Part shown: piece by piece, positions 33,901 through 45,465 of the stretch
Numbering within the stretch: the stretch's first letter is position 1
How the letters are laid out: each line of letters starts with the position of its first letter
Origin: Paramyrothecium sp. XJ0827
Taxonomy: Eukaryota > Ascomycota > Sordariomycetes > Hypocreales > Stachybotryaceae
Direction of reading: 5' to 3'
DNA: 64,000 bases
NCBI GenBank assembly: GCA_020881915.1
Contig: JAJFPB010000007.1
Coordinates: 930,001 to 994,000 of the forward strand
Made by a program: the position numbers and the translations under genes
Notes under the pieces: generated by a model
Seen by the model: the letters and a program-made list of their open reading frames with translations, nothing else
Told to the model about the DNA's origin: nothing
Database searches by the model: none

Positions 33901-36491
33901 CTGGCGTGCTCAACGATCTTGAAAAGGCTATTCAGACCAGGAAAGAGGCCGTTGATGCGACTACATTAGACAATCCAGATTACAGAATATATATTCAGAA
34001 CCTCTCGGGTGCATATGTAGAGAGATACCTAAGGAAACGGGCATTGGCGGACCTCGAGGAATCTATTCGCATAGTGCAGCTTGCACTAGCCACTGTTCCA
34101 GAGGGCCATCCGGACGCGGCCACGTACTTGGATGGAATGAGAAATTCACTGTTCTATAGGTTTGTGCACACAGATGCAATGGTCGATCTCGAAGAAGCTA
34201 TTCAAACTGGCCGTGAATCCGTTGCGAGAACCCCAACTGACCACCCCCGGTTGATCTTCCGCAAAGCAAACCTCGGAGCTCTCATCGTCAATATGTACGT
34301 CAGGACAGGGGAAGAGAAGCATGTTGAAGAGGCCATTCGGCTCGAGCGGGAGGTTGTCATGATAACTGCTCCTGATAACCCAGAGAAGGCCCAGTTCTTG
34401 TCGTACCTTGGAGTTGCGCTTGAGCAGAGGTATTTGAGAACAGGATCAGTTCCTGATCTTGAGGAAGCTATTCGGGTGTTACAAGCAGCTGTCGACGCCA
34501 CACCATACGATGGTGAAGCCAAGGGGCGTAGATTCCGCAACCTGGGTATCCTACTGGGCAAAAGGTACGTGGACACAGGGTCCATGGTCTACCTAGAAGA
34601 CGGGGTCCGAATTCTGCGCGAGGCCGTGGACGCGACTCCAGAAGACCACGCGCAAAGGTGTGAGATACTTCAGAAATTGGGAGCCTTACTTGAACTCGGA
34701 TACCACAGAGCAGGAGCAGTCGATGAATTACATGAGGCCATTTCATTATCCAAGCTCGCTGCAACGCAGAATAATGCGCCCGTCATCGATCGTATACAAG
34801 CCGCTGTACAAGCTATGAAATGTCTTTCGATCCGGTCGGATTGGGCGCAAGCATACGAAATATCCGAACTTGCTATCTCTCTCGTCCCAAAGTTATCGTT
34901 GCACTCTCCTAACACAGCTGATAAGCAGCACAGGTTTCGGCAAGTCGCCGGACTGGCTCTAGACGCAGCAGCGATAGCACTGAATGCCAGAAAGCAGCCT
35001 TCCGTGGCCCTGGGCTTCCTGGAACAAGGGCGAGGCTTGCTTGCCGAGTCGGTTGAGGGGTTACGATCTGACATCCAAGAGTTACAACAGGGGTACCCTG
35101 ATTTGGCCAGCCGGGTCGTGACACTTCGGAATCAACTGGGGAGTGGCAGCGGCCCAACCTTGCTAGGTGAGAGTCTGGTAGGTAAAAGTCGCCGACCTCC
35201 TCGTGCAAGTGGCCGTTACGACGCCGGAAAGGAATTCGACAAGATAGTCACTGAAATACGCCGTCTACCTGGATTTGGAGACTTCTTGCTGCCACCCAGT
35301 GTTTCTGAGATGCAAGCTGCGGCAAAGCATGGCCCGATCGTCGTCATCAATATCAGCGCGCTTCGGTGTGATGCCCTGCTCATCGAGCAACAACAAATAC
35401 GCGTTTTGCCATTGGTCAAACTTACCAGCAGCGATATCGAGAAGAATGTCGAGTTAGGCCAATTTGCGCAGCCTCGGATTCTGAACTGGCTCTGGAGCAC
35501 TGTTGCAGGTCCTGTCTTGAACGCAGTTGGAATTCCCCAAGCTGTATCCGGCGATAACTTGCCTCGGATCTGGTGGATCCCTCTCGGCGCCCTTGGCAGA
35601 TTTCCTCTCCACGCAGCAGGACGTTACGGTGAAGGCTCTCTTGACAACGTCCTGGACAGAGCTATGTCCTCCTACAGCTCATCAGTCAAGGCGATATTGT
35701 ATGCGCGTCGTACTTCAAAACCCAAGCTCGTAATCCCAGCCCGAGCGCTCCTTGTTGCGATGCGCAATACACCTGATCACTCTCCACTTCCCAGTACAAC
35801 CAAAGAGGTTGAGATGCTCGAAAAGCTCTGTGAGTCGGTGGTCATTGCGCCAATCAAACCAGAGCTTCACAAGCAAGACGTGATCTCACATTTGCGCGAG
35901 TGCAACATCTTTCATTTCGCCGGCCACGGGTACACAAACCCCATTGATCCACTGAGAAGCTATCTGTGCCTTGAAGATTGGAAGGAACACCCACTACAGG
36001 TAGCAGATTTGTTGGAAATCAACCTCCGCCAACGCTCGCCATTTCTAGCGTACCTATCGGCGTGTGGTACGGGCCGCATCGAAGACGCGACATACACCGA
36101 TGAGTACATCCACCTGATAAGCGCGTGCCAGCTTGCAGGATTTCGCCATGTGATCGGCACCCTTTGGGAAGTTGAGGATAATGTATGCATGGAAATGGCC
36201 ATGATAGTATATAAGGTGATGCTGGCAGAAGGGATGAGCGATCAATCAGTTTGCCGGGGGCTTCACGAGGCCAGTCGACAACTCCGAAATAGCTGGTTGA
36301 GTATCATGACAGGGAGAAGAGACTCCACAAAAGCTACACCTATGGCCCCTCGAGAACACAACCCCTCTCTGAATATCAGAGGCGGAAATGGAACACACAA
36401 GCTGCGTCCAAGGGATGCTACTTTGCTGAGTGATGATGACGAAGAAACGAAGTTGTTATCTTGGGCTCCTTTTGTTCATTTTGGTATTTGA
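30918..36491 (+). CDS. TPR-CHAT protein (caspase-like protease with about 28 tetratricopeptide-type repeats)
   Basis: One uninterrupted exon of 1857 codons. Residues about 20-1290 are a long array of some 28 repeats of 41-43 residues of the form ..LNNLG..L..RY.RTG...DLEEAI....A....P..HP.R; a few units (residues about 200-250) are eroded. After a helical bridge (about 1290-1430) comes a CHAT domain (about 1435-1840), the separase/caspase-related fold. Its catalytic pair is visible: His1670 in HFAGHG and Cys1716 in LSACGTG, followed by CQLAGFRHVIGTLWEVED, the standard CHAT core. The array should bind a ligand or protein and gate the protease. The architecture parallels bacterial TPR-CHAT effectors (Craspase) and occurs in many fungi, where its role in immunity or cell death is suspected but largely untested. 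Start at 30918 (aaaccATG). No obvious substrate or partner gene is adjacent. Confidence 0.95.
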   Translation: MSDLEDMETLSMDELDKQLRAAREAVNETPQGHPGRVDCLHSLGNYLEERYTRTKAASDLDEAILVKKDVVNAAMPNDANRATYLDDLGNLLEERCDIAGGAFDFEEMIRVSKESTYAATPEDPDLPRYFNNLGVRLGKRYSESNRMNDLEEAIAALRKAVEIIPEGDPNRATPMVNLAARLGEKPYNAQEMADLDDAILLMQQAADATPEEDGEREEILHTFRDLLFTKCSTLDSEERSPALQTLLDISLDNDSDSVRVLSNLENLIGKTFSDTDSATDLEQSILVGQKVVNIAPQDHPQLTMWLNNLGSRYRLRYLREQTLIDLQMSIQTLRKAMSLCPDDHTLWPQLSNNLGGVLRERYLRTAEPADIEDAIQIGRRTLDVTPKDHPNRVDFINNLAIRLGSKYTTTRVMADLEEAIKILRATLTMPYTTQSERELLYLNISVLLRDRYYGSGNSSDLTEATRFSQEAIDTATGDIRCLAALLNIHGALLGDRYAETQEIGHLESSIQAIRRAIQITPGDDSQLAEYLNNLGARLGEKYSRTGRSVYLEEALDVIRQAIQRTPKSHPVRAVYLNNLGTRLGHQYVHTREVHAIDEAISAIEEAIDMIYQNHPDRFLYLNNLGSQFQEKYSETGDISDLHKAVGALEQAMSTIPPEHLERNRLLNNLGAVFRERHSRIGDIFDLEESIRIGRMVVEQISKSHLDYPTAIENLGTRVGERFSKTGDMTDLEEAIQIGREVIRLTPNGHPDFAMRSHNLGRQLSWRYSRTDRTDDLDEAIQIMQQAMETTTKSHPCRFILLQTLGQVHGDRFERTEVTEDLHSAIQLIEEALDLIPPHHPERGGLLNNLGSQYQSSYLRNGEVTNLTKAIRAMEEAIRLTPKDHPAQAGLLHNLSTIIHHRYSRFETLSDLDDGIRLQRQALDITSPEDAQRIHSLNNIGVQLGKRFDRTGELVDLEESVQFLQEAIAIAPHKHPVRRTLLNSLASQFEVRYTRTGVLNDLEKAIQTRKEAVDATTLDNPDYRIYIQNLSGAYVERYLRKRALADLEESIRIVQLALATVPEGHPDAATYLDGMRNSLFYRFVHTDAMVDLEEAIQTGRESVARTPTDHPRLIFRKANLGALIVNMYVRTGEEKHVEEAIRLEREVVMITAPDNPEKAQFLSYLGVALEQRYLRTGSVPDLEEAIRVLQAAVDATPYDGEAKGRRFRNLGILLGKRYVDTGSMVYLEDGVRILREAVDATPEDHAQRCEILQKLGALLELGYHRAGAVDELHEAISLSKLAATQNNAPVIDRIQAAVQAMKCLSIRSDWAQAYEISELAISLVPKLSLHSPNTADKQHRFRQVAGLALDAAAIALNARKQPSVALGFLEQGRGLLAESVEGLRSDIQELQQGYPDLASRVVTLRNQLGSGSGPTLLGESLVGKSRRPPRASGRYDAGKEFDKIVTEIRRLPGFGDFLLPPSVSEMQAAAKHGPIVVINISALRCDALLIEQQQIRVLPLVKLTSSDIEKNVELGQFAQPRILNWLWSTVAGPVLNAVGIPQAVSGDNLPRIWWIPLGALGRFPLHAAGRYGEGSLDNVLDRAMSSYSSSVKAILYARRTSKPKLVIPARALLVAMRNTPDHSPLPSTTKEVEMLEKLCESVVIAPIKPELHKQDVISHLRECNIFHFAGHGYTNPIDPLRSYLCLEDWKEHPLQVADLLEINLRQRSPFLAYLSACGTGRIEDATYTDEYIHLISACQLAGFRHVIGTLWEVEDNVCMEMAMIVYKVMLAEGMSDQSVCRGLHEASRQLRNSWLSIMTGRRDSTKATPMAPREHNPSLNIRGGNGTHKLRPRDATLLSDDDEETKLLSWAPFVHFGI

Positions 36492-37756
36492 TTTGAATCC
36501 GATCTCGAATGCTTTCTGATGAAGGATATTCACTCTCATCAATAAACTACTTAACACATCATCTCTATCGTGCCATCTCTTCGTGGACCATGAGTCTGGA
36601 CATATTCGCACGCTTGATGATCAATTGACCGAGCTATATACACTAATTGGTTTCGTATTGCAGTATTTATGACACATATCTACGTCGCTCCTTTACGCTT
36701 CAAAGTTCAAGGTCTTGTTGTATCTTGATGTAGCCCCTCCTTTGAATGCCTCTTTGCTATGATACCAGTCAAGTACCAGCAATGAGCTAAGACAGCGTAC
36801 TCTATTCGCGTCACTGCTGCACCGAGCTGCAGGATGGGTTTGCCAGACTCGCCACCACCACGCGGAGCATCGCCGCCTAGGCATCAGGGCCGAGCAGCGG
36901 TTGCCACACGAGATGGTTGGCGAACAATGTCTTGGCCCCAACCACCGCCAAGATGCACGATGTGGTCTTGTTTAGAGGAAAGAAGCGTACTTCGGCCGCT
37001 GGGTGTAACTCAACTATGGTAAAGTCGGAGCCAAACTGGACGTTGGACGATGACTTCACTATTAAGGAAGCGCACTGTGTTGCTGTAGTCTAGGTTATGC
37101 GGAGGCTACTGAGTCAATGATAACGGTCATCATGACAACGCGAGGACGATGAAAGCAATAGCCAATGGCATCTCGAAGAAAAATCTGCGGAGAAACAGCC
37201 ATGGAAGTTTTCATCCAGTGTGGCATGACAGGAACTGTCTTGTCCTGGCTTCACGTTCTTCCCGCTAGTACCCCAATCATGATAGCCTATTGCATCTCGC
37301 AGGCTTAGACCTGAGCCAAGCCTTTTGCCGACATATCCCAGTATCAGGATGCACTCAATACACAAGACCCCTTCGAGATAAACAGGAGTTTTTTGTCTGC
37401 TAAGATCGATTTCAGGAGTTTGACAGCTTATGAAGGTGGTATAGGGTAGCCTCATGATTGGGCTTCTAGAATGGTCCTTTGCAACGCCTCATCCGAAATA
37501 ATAAATGTTTTTAAAACGGCCCGTACATTAGACTCAACGAACTAGCATGGACGGCTCAGCTTACCATCACGAGTTGATGCCAAGGTGGCTGGGCGTGGTG
37601 CAGCCACGCATCGCGCGAGTCCAGCCTGATCCTTCGAGCGGGGAAAAAGGCCAGGACAGAAATACTCGTAATGGGCCCCAAAACCCAAACATTACTGTCT
37701 TCACACCTCAATTGATCGTTTGAATGAAGCTGGCAGGAATTGTTTAAGGAATTGCC
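36492..37756. other. intergenic, no gene seen
   Basis: 1.26 kb spacer between two plus-strand genes, containing the P450 promoter. ORFs here are short and lack motifs. Confidence 0.55.
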
Positions 37757-39588
37757 ATGGAGTTGCTACCAAGTACCTGGCTCTTCACTGGCGGCCTTGC
37801 CGTCGCCGTCTACGCCGTCTTCTCCGCCGTCAGGTTCCTGCTCTCCACCCGGCGGCCCCCGAACTTCCCTCCCGGCCCGCCTCCCGTCCTCGGCCTCGGC
37901 AACCTGCACCAGATGGTGCCGTCCGACCGGCCCTTCCTCTGCTTCCACGAGTGGTTCCGCACCTACGGCGACATCGTCGGCCTCAAGATGGGGCCCAAGA
38001 ACGTCGTGCTGCTCGCCAACCCCGCGCACGCGCGGGAGCTGTTCGGCCGCAGGGGGCTGACGTACTCAGGACGCCCGCAGAACCCCGTCTTGACCGACTA
38101 CGTGGTCAAGAAGCCCGACCAGTCGTGGTTGAGCATGCACGACGACCCCAAGCTGCGGCAGTGGAGGGCTGCTGCTCGCCACGTCCTCAGCCCCGAGGCC
38201 ACCGTGAAGGCTGGTCCGGCGCAGTCGGCTCTAGGTGTCCGGCTTCTCCACGACTTGGTGCAGAAGCCCGAGTCTTGGTCAGACAGCCTCCGGAGATGGG
38301 TTTTGGCATCGGCGCTCTTTTCAGGTGGGCAATGTGAGTCCGCATTGTAAGTTTGTCACCATGCTGACAAAATTACTGCTTAGTTACCGGACAAATGCTA
38401 GAAGAGTTCGAGCCAGGTTTCGTGGACCGGTACTATGCTGTTCAACATGACTTGTAAGTGAAGCTGCGCCAACTCGGCCCTCGACAGGTGAACCTCGCGC
38501 AGCATCATCTGAACCTGGACATAGCATGGATATTCTTGAGCCGAACAATACGCCACCTATCGAGATCTTCCCCTTCCTCGCCTACCTGCCGTCGTCTCTG
38601 GCCAAGTGGAAGCAGCGCGCCGAGCGCGTCAGCAAGGGCATCTACGGGGTCTACATGCGAAACCTCGAAGCCGCCAAGAAGAGACACGAGTCGGGTCACA
38701 GAGCCGCGCACGAGCCGCTGCTGACTTACCTGATGCAGCGCCGCGATATCGACGACAAGTTCGCCATGTCCGACAACGAGCTATCGTTTCTCGCGGGAGG
38801 TCTCCTGGACGGGGGAGTGGACACGACTTTTGCGTCCATGGGCAGCATCCTGCTCTGCCTGACCGCGCACCCCGAGGTCATGCGGCGCGCACAAGCCGAG
38901 ATCGACGAGGTGTGCGGTGGCAATTGCCCAGGACCCGACGACACTAACAAGCTGGCTTACCTCAAAGCGTGCGTTCTAGAGGTGAGCGAAGCCCACAACC
39001 ACCGTGACCACTGCCGGAAATAACAGCGACTAACGGTCTCGACCCGGCCTACAGGTGTTCCGCTGGCGCGGCGTAGCGCAGTTCGGCTTGCCTCATCTGG
39101 CAATCGAGGACGATGTGTTCGAGGGCTACTCCATCCCCAGGGGCACGACCATCATCGCCAGCGCCTACTCGATGCACCTGCGGCCCGAGGACTTTGAGCA
39201 GCCCGAAGAGTTCGACCCGGACCGCTACATGCGCAACCCGTACGGCGTGCGCTGGTCGCCGTCGTCGGAGGCGTCCGAGCCAGACGCGCAGCGGGAAGAA
39301 GGTCGCAAGGCCACGTACACCTTCGGCGTCGGGCGGCGCGCGTGCCCCGGCGAGGACTTCGCAAAGGCCATGGTCACCATGATGACGGCCAAGCTGCTGT
39401 GGGCGTTCGACTTCCGGACCGCGGGCGCGCCCGACCTCAGCTGGGAGACGGGCTACAAGCCGGGGCTGTCGAACCCGCCGCAGAACTTCCAGCCGACGGT
39501 GACGCCGCGCAGCACGGCACGGGCGGAGGAGATTGTCGCAGAGTTCAGCAGGTCAGAAGCCTATCTGGCAAGTTCGAGGCTAGGCTAG
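37757..39588 (+). CDS. cytochrome P450 monooxygenase
   Basis: Microsomal class II P450 (545 residues). Exons are 37757-38333, 38384-38453, 38525-38981 and 39055-39588. The N-terminal anchor (LLPSTWLFTGGLAVAVYAVF) is followed by the Pro-hinge RRPPNFPPGPPPVLGLGNL. The I-helix is GGLLDGGVDTTFAS (oxygen-activation Thr), ExxR is EVFR, which forms only after intron 38982-39054 is removed, PERF-like is PEEFDPDRYM, and the haem loop is FGVGRRACPGEDFA with the axial Cys. The layout resembles fungal O-methylsterigmatocystin-oxidoreductase/CYP620-like enzymes, but I do not assign a family. The first intron has two candidate donors (38325 and 38334); I prefer the GTGAGT at 38334. Very high GC3 separates it from the left half of the window. 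The substrate is unknown. Confidence 0.9.
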
Positions 39589-42500
39589 CCAAGGGCTGCG
39601 CGTAGAGAAATGTGTGCGCGTCACTAGCACGCCGGTATAGGGGGGTGGTTTGTTTCATTTTTTTTAAGGTTGATTGATGGCATCGAACTCAATTGTTGAA
39701 GAGCAAGGGGGAGGCGTACGGGGGTAACTAGAAGGAGAAAATCTCAAAGGCAAAAGATGTTAGTGGAAGGGAGCCGATTCGAGGCAAGGGGGCAAATGGG
39801 AGATCACGACTCGCTTGCCTATTGTTACTAGATCAAACTCAACAGGACACCACCACGTCTGTAGTCCTGTGCTTCCCGGGAGATTGCCCAACGGTAGTGC
39901 GCGGCGAAATCGTGGCCAAACCGCGGCCTCATCACCTGGATGGGTGCATGGAGCGAAAAAACAGTAAAGTTCCCAGATGCTGGGCCGATCCATGAGAGGC
40001 CGCCATCACCATCGTCGTCCGAAGGTTGCGGTCCAAGATGCCAAATGCAGCGCCGTGAAGCGAAATGAAACCACTGCAAGCCATAACGTACGCCCATTCC
40101 AGCTCTGCCTAGTCCTCATTCTCCGCTCCCTTGCTCTCGTCAGCCTCGTCCCCCCCCCCCGCAGGTATTGTGCACAATACGGGCTTATTTGGGCAAAACC
40201 GCGGTGAGCTCGGTGTCCAAACGACCCGGTCCTATCTCGGACCCGGGGCCTGGCGCGACTCCAGCAGGATGGATGGATCTTTGGGGAAAGCGCCGGGGCA
40301 AGGCCGGTCGGCCGTTCTGTTGCAGCACATGGCATTGAGAAGGGGGGGGATTTGGGGAAACTGGGTCGGCCGTTTTGGGGAGAGAGAGAGACGAAGCTGG
40401 GGTAGGTTGGGCGTGGAACCAGAATGTTGCGTCGGGGATATTGTTCAGGTGGTGAGCGACCCCGGATTGTGGAGGTGAGAGCACCCGGTGGTGTGGAATG
40501 TGAGGGTCAGCTCGGGGTTCAGGTTGGAGACGACTGCAGGTGGACTGTGAGTCAACGTCCACGATGTGTTATCACGGTTGGTTCATGGTGGTTTATCGAG
40601 TTCCCATGATATATGGAATGAATCAAGAACAACAGCAACAACAGCGCACATGGCATTGTATCGACATTTGTTCTATTTCTGTATTTTCTACATTGTCTTA
40701 CACGATGTCTCGAAGGTCTTCGAGAAACACAACGCAAGCAGCCAAGAATGTTCTACTTTATTCAAGGGTCTACCGGGTAGGCGTACAGGTGAGACCCTTT
40801 GTCGCATGGGCCATGATCCGCGGCGAGGTTGCCGACCAGGGTGAAGGATTTGGATTTGTGATAAAAGATGAGTTTCTGTGAAGCAAGGATGAGCAAGAGG
40901 ATGATGGCGAGCCCGATCCGTGAATAACACGGTCGCATGGTAGGAAGAGAACCCTCACGAGGGAGCTCGTGCCTGGCATATTCTGAGACACGCGAAGTAA
41001 CGTAGCAGCATGGGCGCGCGTCTGGAGCAGAGAACCATGTGAAATGCGACCCTGTTCTCTGTATGTCAGATATGCCAGATGTGGCGAGCGGAAGAACAAG
41101 ATTGGCCTTCACGGTCAGCAGGCCATGCACAACCCACTGGCACATCGGCTTTCAGAGGCAAATATCGGTGATGAACGAGAAACAAAGAGCTCGGGTTTAC
41201 CTGTCGTATCGACGTCGGCGGCGCTGGGGTGTGGTGAGCAAGGAAAAAAACTTGGAGATTGGCCAGGGGTGGCGACAAGGCCCCCTGGTTCCCCGGACGC
41301 TGGACCTGTGATCAAATTTGCTGGGGCCCCAGAGGGAAGGCATCGACAGTTGAATGGATCAAGAAGCGCGTGGCACGTTGGACACTAGCTGTCACGGCGC
41401 CATCCAGAGCTGAAGCGTGTCGAGGCTCCTCTGCCCATCTCAGCGAGTCGTTGGCCGAGCTCGTCTAGACGGCCACGGCTGCAAACTGCTTACCAAGTGG
41501 CCGTCGGCGCCTCGGCGCTTTTCCCCTTGGCGCCACGTTTTCGGGCCGGAGTGGTTTTGCATAGGCGCTCGTGACCCAGAGCTAGTCAGATTAGTTGGAC
41601 GCTGGGGTGGGTGGTATGGGTGCCGTGAGTCCAGGCCTGTTGTATACTAGGGCCGCTCCAGTAGCGCACCGCACTCACCCACGGTAGGGATGGACAGCCT
41701 TGCCAAGCCGACGGATGAAGTATGACGGCTTTTGGTGGGAACCGCCCGGAATGCGCGACAGCCAGCCAGCACTCGTGATGTCCCGTGATCCTACGAGATC
41801 AGGAGGAGCCTATTGCGTGTTGTCTAAGGATCAATGATGCAGCTGGAGATGGCGAGAGGCGGAGAGCGGCACAGGTCACAAGGGAGAGTCTTCGCTTAGG
41901 GGTCCTTGCCTCCTCGGGGCGAAGACGGTTGATAGACGCTGGCTTGCATATCCAGCCTTTGAAGGTGCTGTAGTTGGCTTTCCTGGCAACGTACCGAGGC
42001 CGCGGTAATGGTCTCCGCTTCTCAGCAGGTTTGATGGATGACATCTTCAAATTTTCATGTCGTGAAGCCCACGGTGGGGCGCGACTGATGACTGCATCCA
42101 TCGTGCTCAGGCCCAAGTTTGAAGTTATTTGAGGCCGTCGGGACAAAAGGTCGCGATTCTCGATCGTTCTGGCTGTCGGTTGGTCCAAGAGTCTTGTGGG
42201 GGAGCGCACAGTACGGTTTGAGGATCTTGGTCGTTGAATGATTTGAGGGACTGGAATGGTGTTATCTCGGCCAAATAGGACGAGTATATCCCCACACCCC
42301 CATAGCTCGCTCACTTTCGCGCCCACAGGTAGAATGAAGCTCCCCGCTCTCGTGTCACTTGGGGCTAAATTTTTTTCTTTTGGGTCCTTTCTTTGTTTCT
42401 TCAGCGGGTACGATGGGCATGCTCGACTCGGCTGTGGTGACACAGAGGGCCGGGCGCGGTCGCAACTCTAAAGACGAGACAAAAAGAGTTGGACATGTCT

Positions 42501-45465
42501 CGTAGAAGCGTCGGGTTGTGCTGAAGATTTCGGGTATCCATCCCCCCCTTGTTGTCGGCACTCACTGTCAAGGATGGCCAAGACCGGGGAGATGCAGATG
42601 CGGATGCAAATGTAGGCCACTGAATCCTTGCTCGGTCAATTACTGCACTGGCGTCCGCGCCAACAACGGCGCCACCCATTCCTCTACGGTAACCATGCGG
42701 TCGGATGCAAGCGCGTCGAGTACGACCGAAAATTCACCCATTAGGAGCTGGGGCCGGGGAAGGGCAACAGGCGCCAGACAGACACGGAGGCCGGTTGATT
42801 GGGGGAGTGGAGCGAGCGAGAGCAGGCGACCTTGCGGGGAGCCAGCGTGAGGTGAGGAATTCCAGTGCGAAGAGAAACGGCCCTACTCGGCGCTTCTTAC
42901 AACAAGGGGGTGGAGACGCTTGCAAACGAAATAGGCCCCAGAAGCAGAAAAATGCTGTAGGAGCGAAGGCTCAACGACAACGGCATGAAGCCATATCGGC
43001 CTTACTTCGTAGTGTCAATTCCAGCAGAGTGTTTTGGCCCCGCCAATACCTTCCGGACCGGACGGGCTAGGTTTTCTTCCCCAGACCAGGCCGTGCCTCC
43101 GCATCGCTGGTGATGCTTCTTTCCCCTGATTTTGCTGCAAGTTTCGACGAAGTTAGGGGGAGGGGCGCGCGCACATCGCCTGGGGGGGAATGGAGGATGG
43201 GAGGGGGGCGGCGGCGGCGGAGGCGGAGGCGAATGAGAAAGAAACGAACGAGCAATGCGGAGAGATCACGGGGCTAATGTGACACGAGCCCGAGGTGAAG
43301 TTTGCCTGACCATCAATCCATGGACTCGAATTACGGAGCGTGCGAAGCAGATCGGGAGACAGTCGAGAAGCAGTGGGTTCTGGAGCGATGCCTGCTTGGC
43401 CCAAGCGGAAAGCACTGGCACTGGATGGCAAAGCGGAGCAAAAAAGCGAAGCAAAACAAAGTAAAGCCCAAACAACAAGAGGCCCGGGAATGGTAGGCCG
43501 CACTGGTCGAGTCTGGTGATGATGGACATGCAAATTATCCGCATTTGGTGACCAAAGGACCTTTGGAGCTAGAGCCTACTCTGTAGAGGAGAGGTACAGT
43601 ACGGACTTGGTTGGAGGAGACATGGGTCCGGGTCTGGGTGCATGACTAAGAAAATGTCTTTCAGTCAGCGGGAAAGATGTGCACTGTGGCGCTGACTGTG
43701 CAGGCGGCGTACAGAGTACGGCAGCGATGTGCCGCCGCTGGAATTGCCAGAGATGAGGTCCTTGACGTGTAGTCACAGCATGTGTGATATGGCCGCAGAT
43801 CTCGACGCCCAAATTTTTGCAATGCTGGTCAGATTGCCGCGCTTGCACGAGATCGATACCGCGATCTCGAATATCGCATTTGCCATGCACGGACAAAACG
43901 CTGCGGACTGGTGCTGCGTACTATGTGCGGTGATCCCGTGGTCGTGATCGGATGCAGCGATGTGGATGCCCATCACTAAGGTAGCTCAGAGGCGAAGTGC
44001 CTGCGCTAGCACAGTGCCAAGTTGGAGGCGGAAGTCCTTGACTCGAATCTGGATTTTTTTTTCTCTTCTCCAACCCGCAATCTCAAATCTACGTTTCTCC
44101 ATCTTTTCTCCACCACACGCCCCCCCTCCCCCCCGGTTCCTTTTCCCTTGGTCTGCACTTCGTTTACAGTAGGACACCCAGACCACGATGCGTACCACCC
44201 CATTATCCACCTGCATCATCCATTTTTTCCCCTTCGCTTTCCCCATGGCTCCCCCGGCCAGTTCGTGGTCTGGTCCTCCAACTCAAATTACAGCAAAATA
44301 CCCTTCGGATACTTCGAGCTCCACAGCAATCTGGTGCAGGTGGAGAGTACGGAGCAGGTAGCAGCATCATCAACATCCTCGCTCTGGGGGCTCTGCCTTG
44401 GCCTGGCCCGGCGGGCCTGCGCATCACCATCACCATGGCCGTGGCCATGGCCTGTTGTCCGTTCGGGCTTCGGCCAATCCCACCTGCGCTGCATCAGCAT
44501 GTCGCGTCGCACAGCACGGTACTGCAAAGGCAGCTAGCTATAGCTGGCACTGGAGCTGTAGCTGTAGCTGTCCTGCAAATGAAGGCGCCCTGCTGGTTGA
44601 TCTGATTTGATATGATTTGATTTGATTCACCCATCCATTGACCTCGACTCTGCAGGCCAGGGCCAGGCTACCTCACGCTACGCCGCTACTCAGCACCGCG
44701 CATCACGGCTTCGCCTGTGCCGCGGATACTTGCTTTGGACTCGAACCATCGCCTGCCGTGCCGGTCCAACGCAGGTCACAGTGCAGGTACCGCACCGTCT
44801 CGTTGCGTAGCGAAGCGCACCGTACCGTACCCGAAAGTGTCTTTGATCGACTGGCGCTTCTCCTTAGGGATCGCTCTGGAATTCTTCCTCAACATCCACT
44901 CCGTCTACTGCTAGCTCGCCTTGCCTCTGGCCCCTCCGCTCCGTGTCAGTCAGTCAGTTCCTCCCCCCCTCAAATTCCACCCCCAGGGCCCCATCGCCCC
45001 ATGTTAATGCAATCCCCAGGCGCCCCTCCTCCTCCGCAGAGGGCCGAATACAAGCATGGAAGCGACTAAACCAAACTGGAGCTCCTAGGACGAAGCACGC
45101 CCAAACCAGCCAGTCAGTCCATCACCTACACCCAAGGCCCGCAGGGGTCCCTTGGCAGCGACCCGTTCCCCCCAGAGTGTAAGAGGCAGGGGGGTGTGTG
45201 TCCATCCGTCACCTCGCGTCCGCCGTATGCTTCGCTCCTCCCGACTTACAGTTAAATAGACACGACCGTCGCCTGTCTCTCCGACGATCTGCTTCCTGTC
45301 TTGTGTCTCAGGCGTCTCTACTTCCTTCCTCGCTTCTGCTTCCTTCCCCCCTCAAGCAGTCTTTCTCTCTTCACCGGAGCAGAGACTGTTCAGAAGTTTC
45401 AGTCCTGCACCCAACTCACAGGCACCTCCCAACAACCCAAGAGACAAGAACAACAACCGCCCACC
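39589..45465. other. 5.9-kb gene-free GC-rich region upstream of the sugar transporter
   Basis: No ORF here shows a domain, codon pattern or splice-supported extension. The stretch is GC-rich with homopolymer runs (C10 at about 40150), a GGC/GGA run at 43208-43230 and short TGATTTGATT repeats near 44605. The last 150 bp before 45466 are a CT-rich tract, typical of strongly expressed fungal promoters. Several SYGGRG hexamers, the CreA/Mig1 consensus, occur: 41224, 41321, 41602, 42074, 42748 and 42754. Some or all of this may be long 5' regulatory DNA or a noncoding transcript. Confidence 0.5.
42748..42759 (+). promoter_or_regulatory. paired CreA/Mig1-type motifs
   Basis: Adjacent CTGGGG and CCGGGG match the SYGGRG consensus; paired sites are the functional form for this repressor family. 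They lie 2.7 kb upstream of the sugar transporter. Hexamers like these are common in GC-rich DNA, so this is only suggestive. Confidence 0.3.

Noticed and set aside
41799..42443. 214-codon minus-strand ORF in the gene-free region
   Set aside because: Arg/Pro/Ser-rich, no domain, typical chance ORF in GC-rich DNA.
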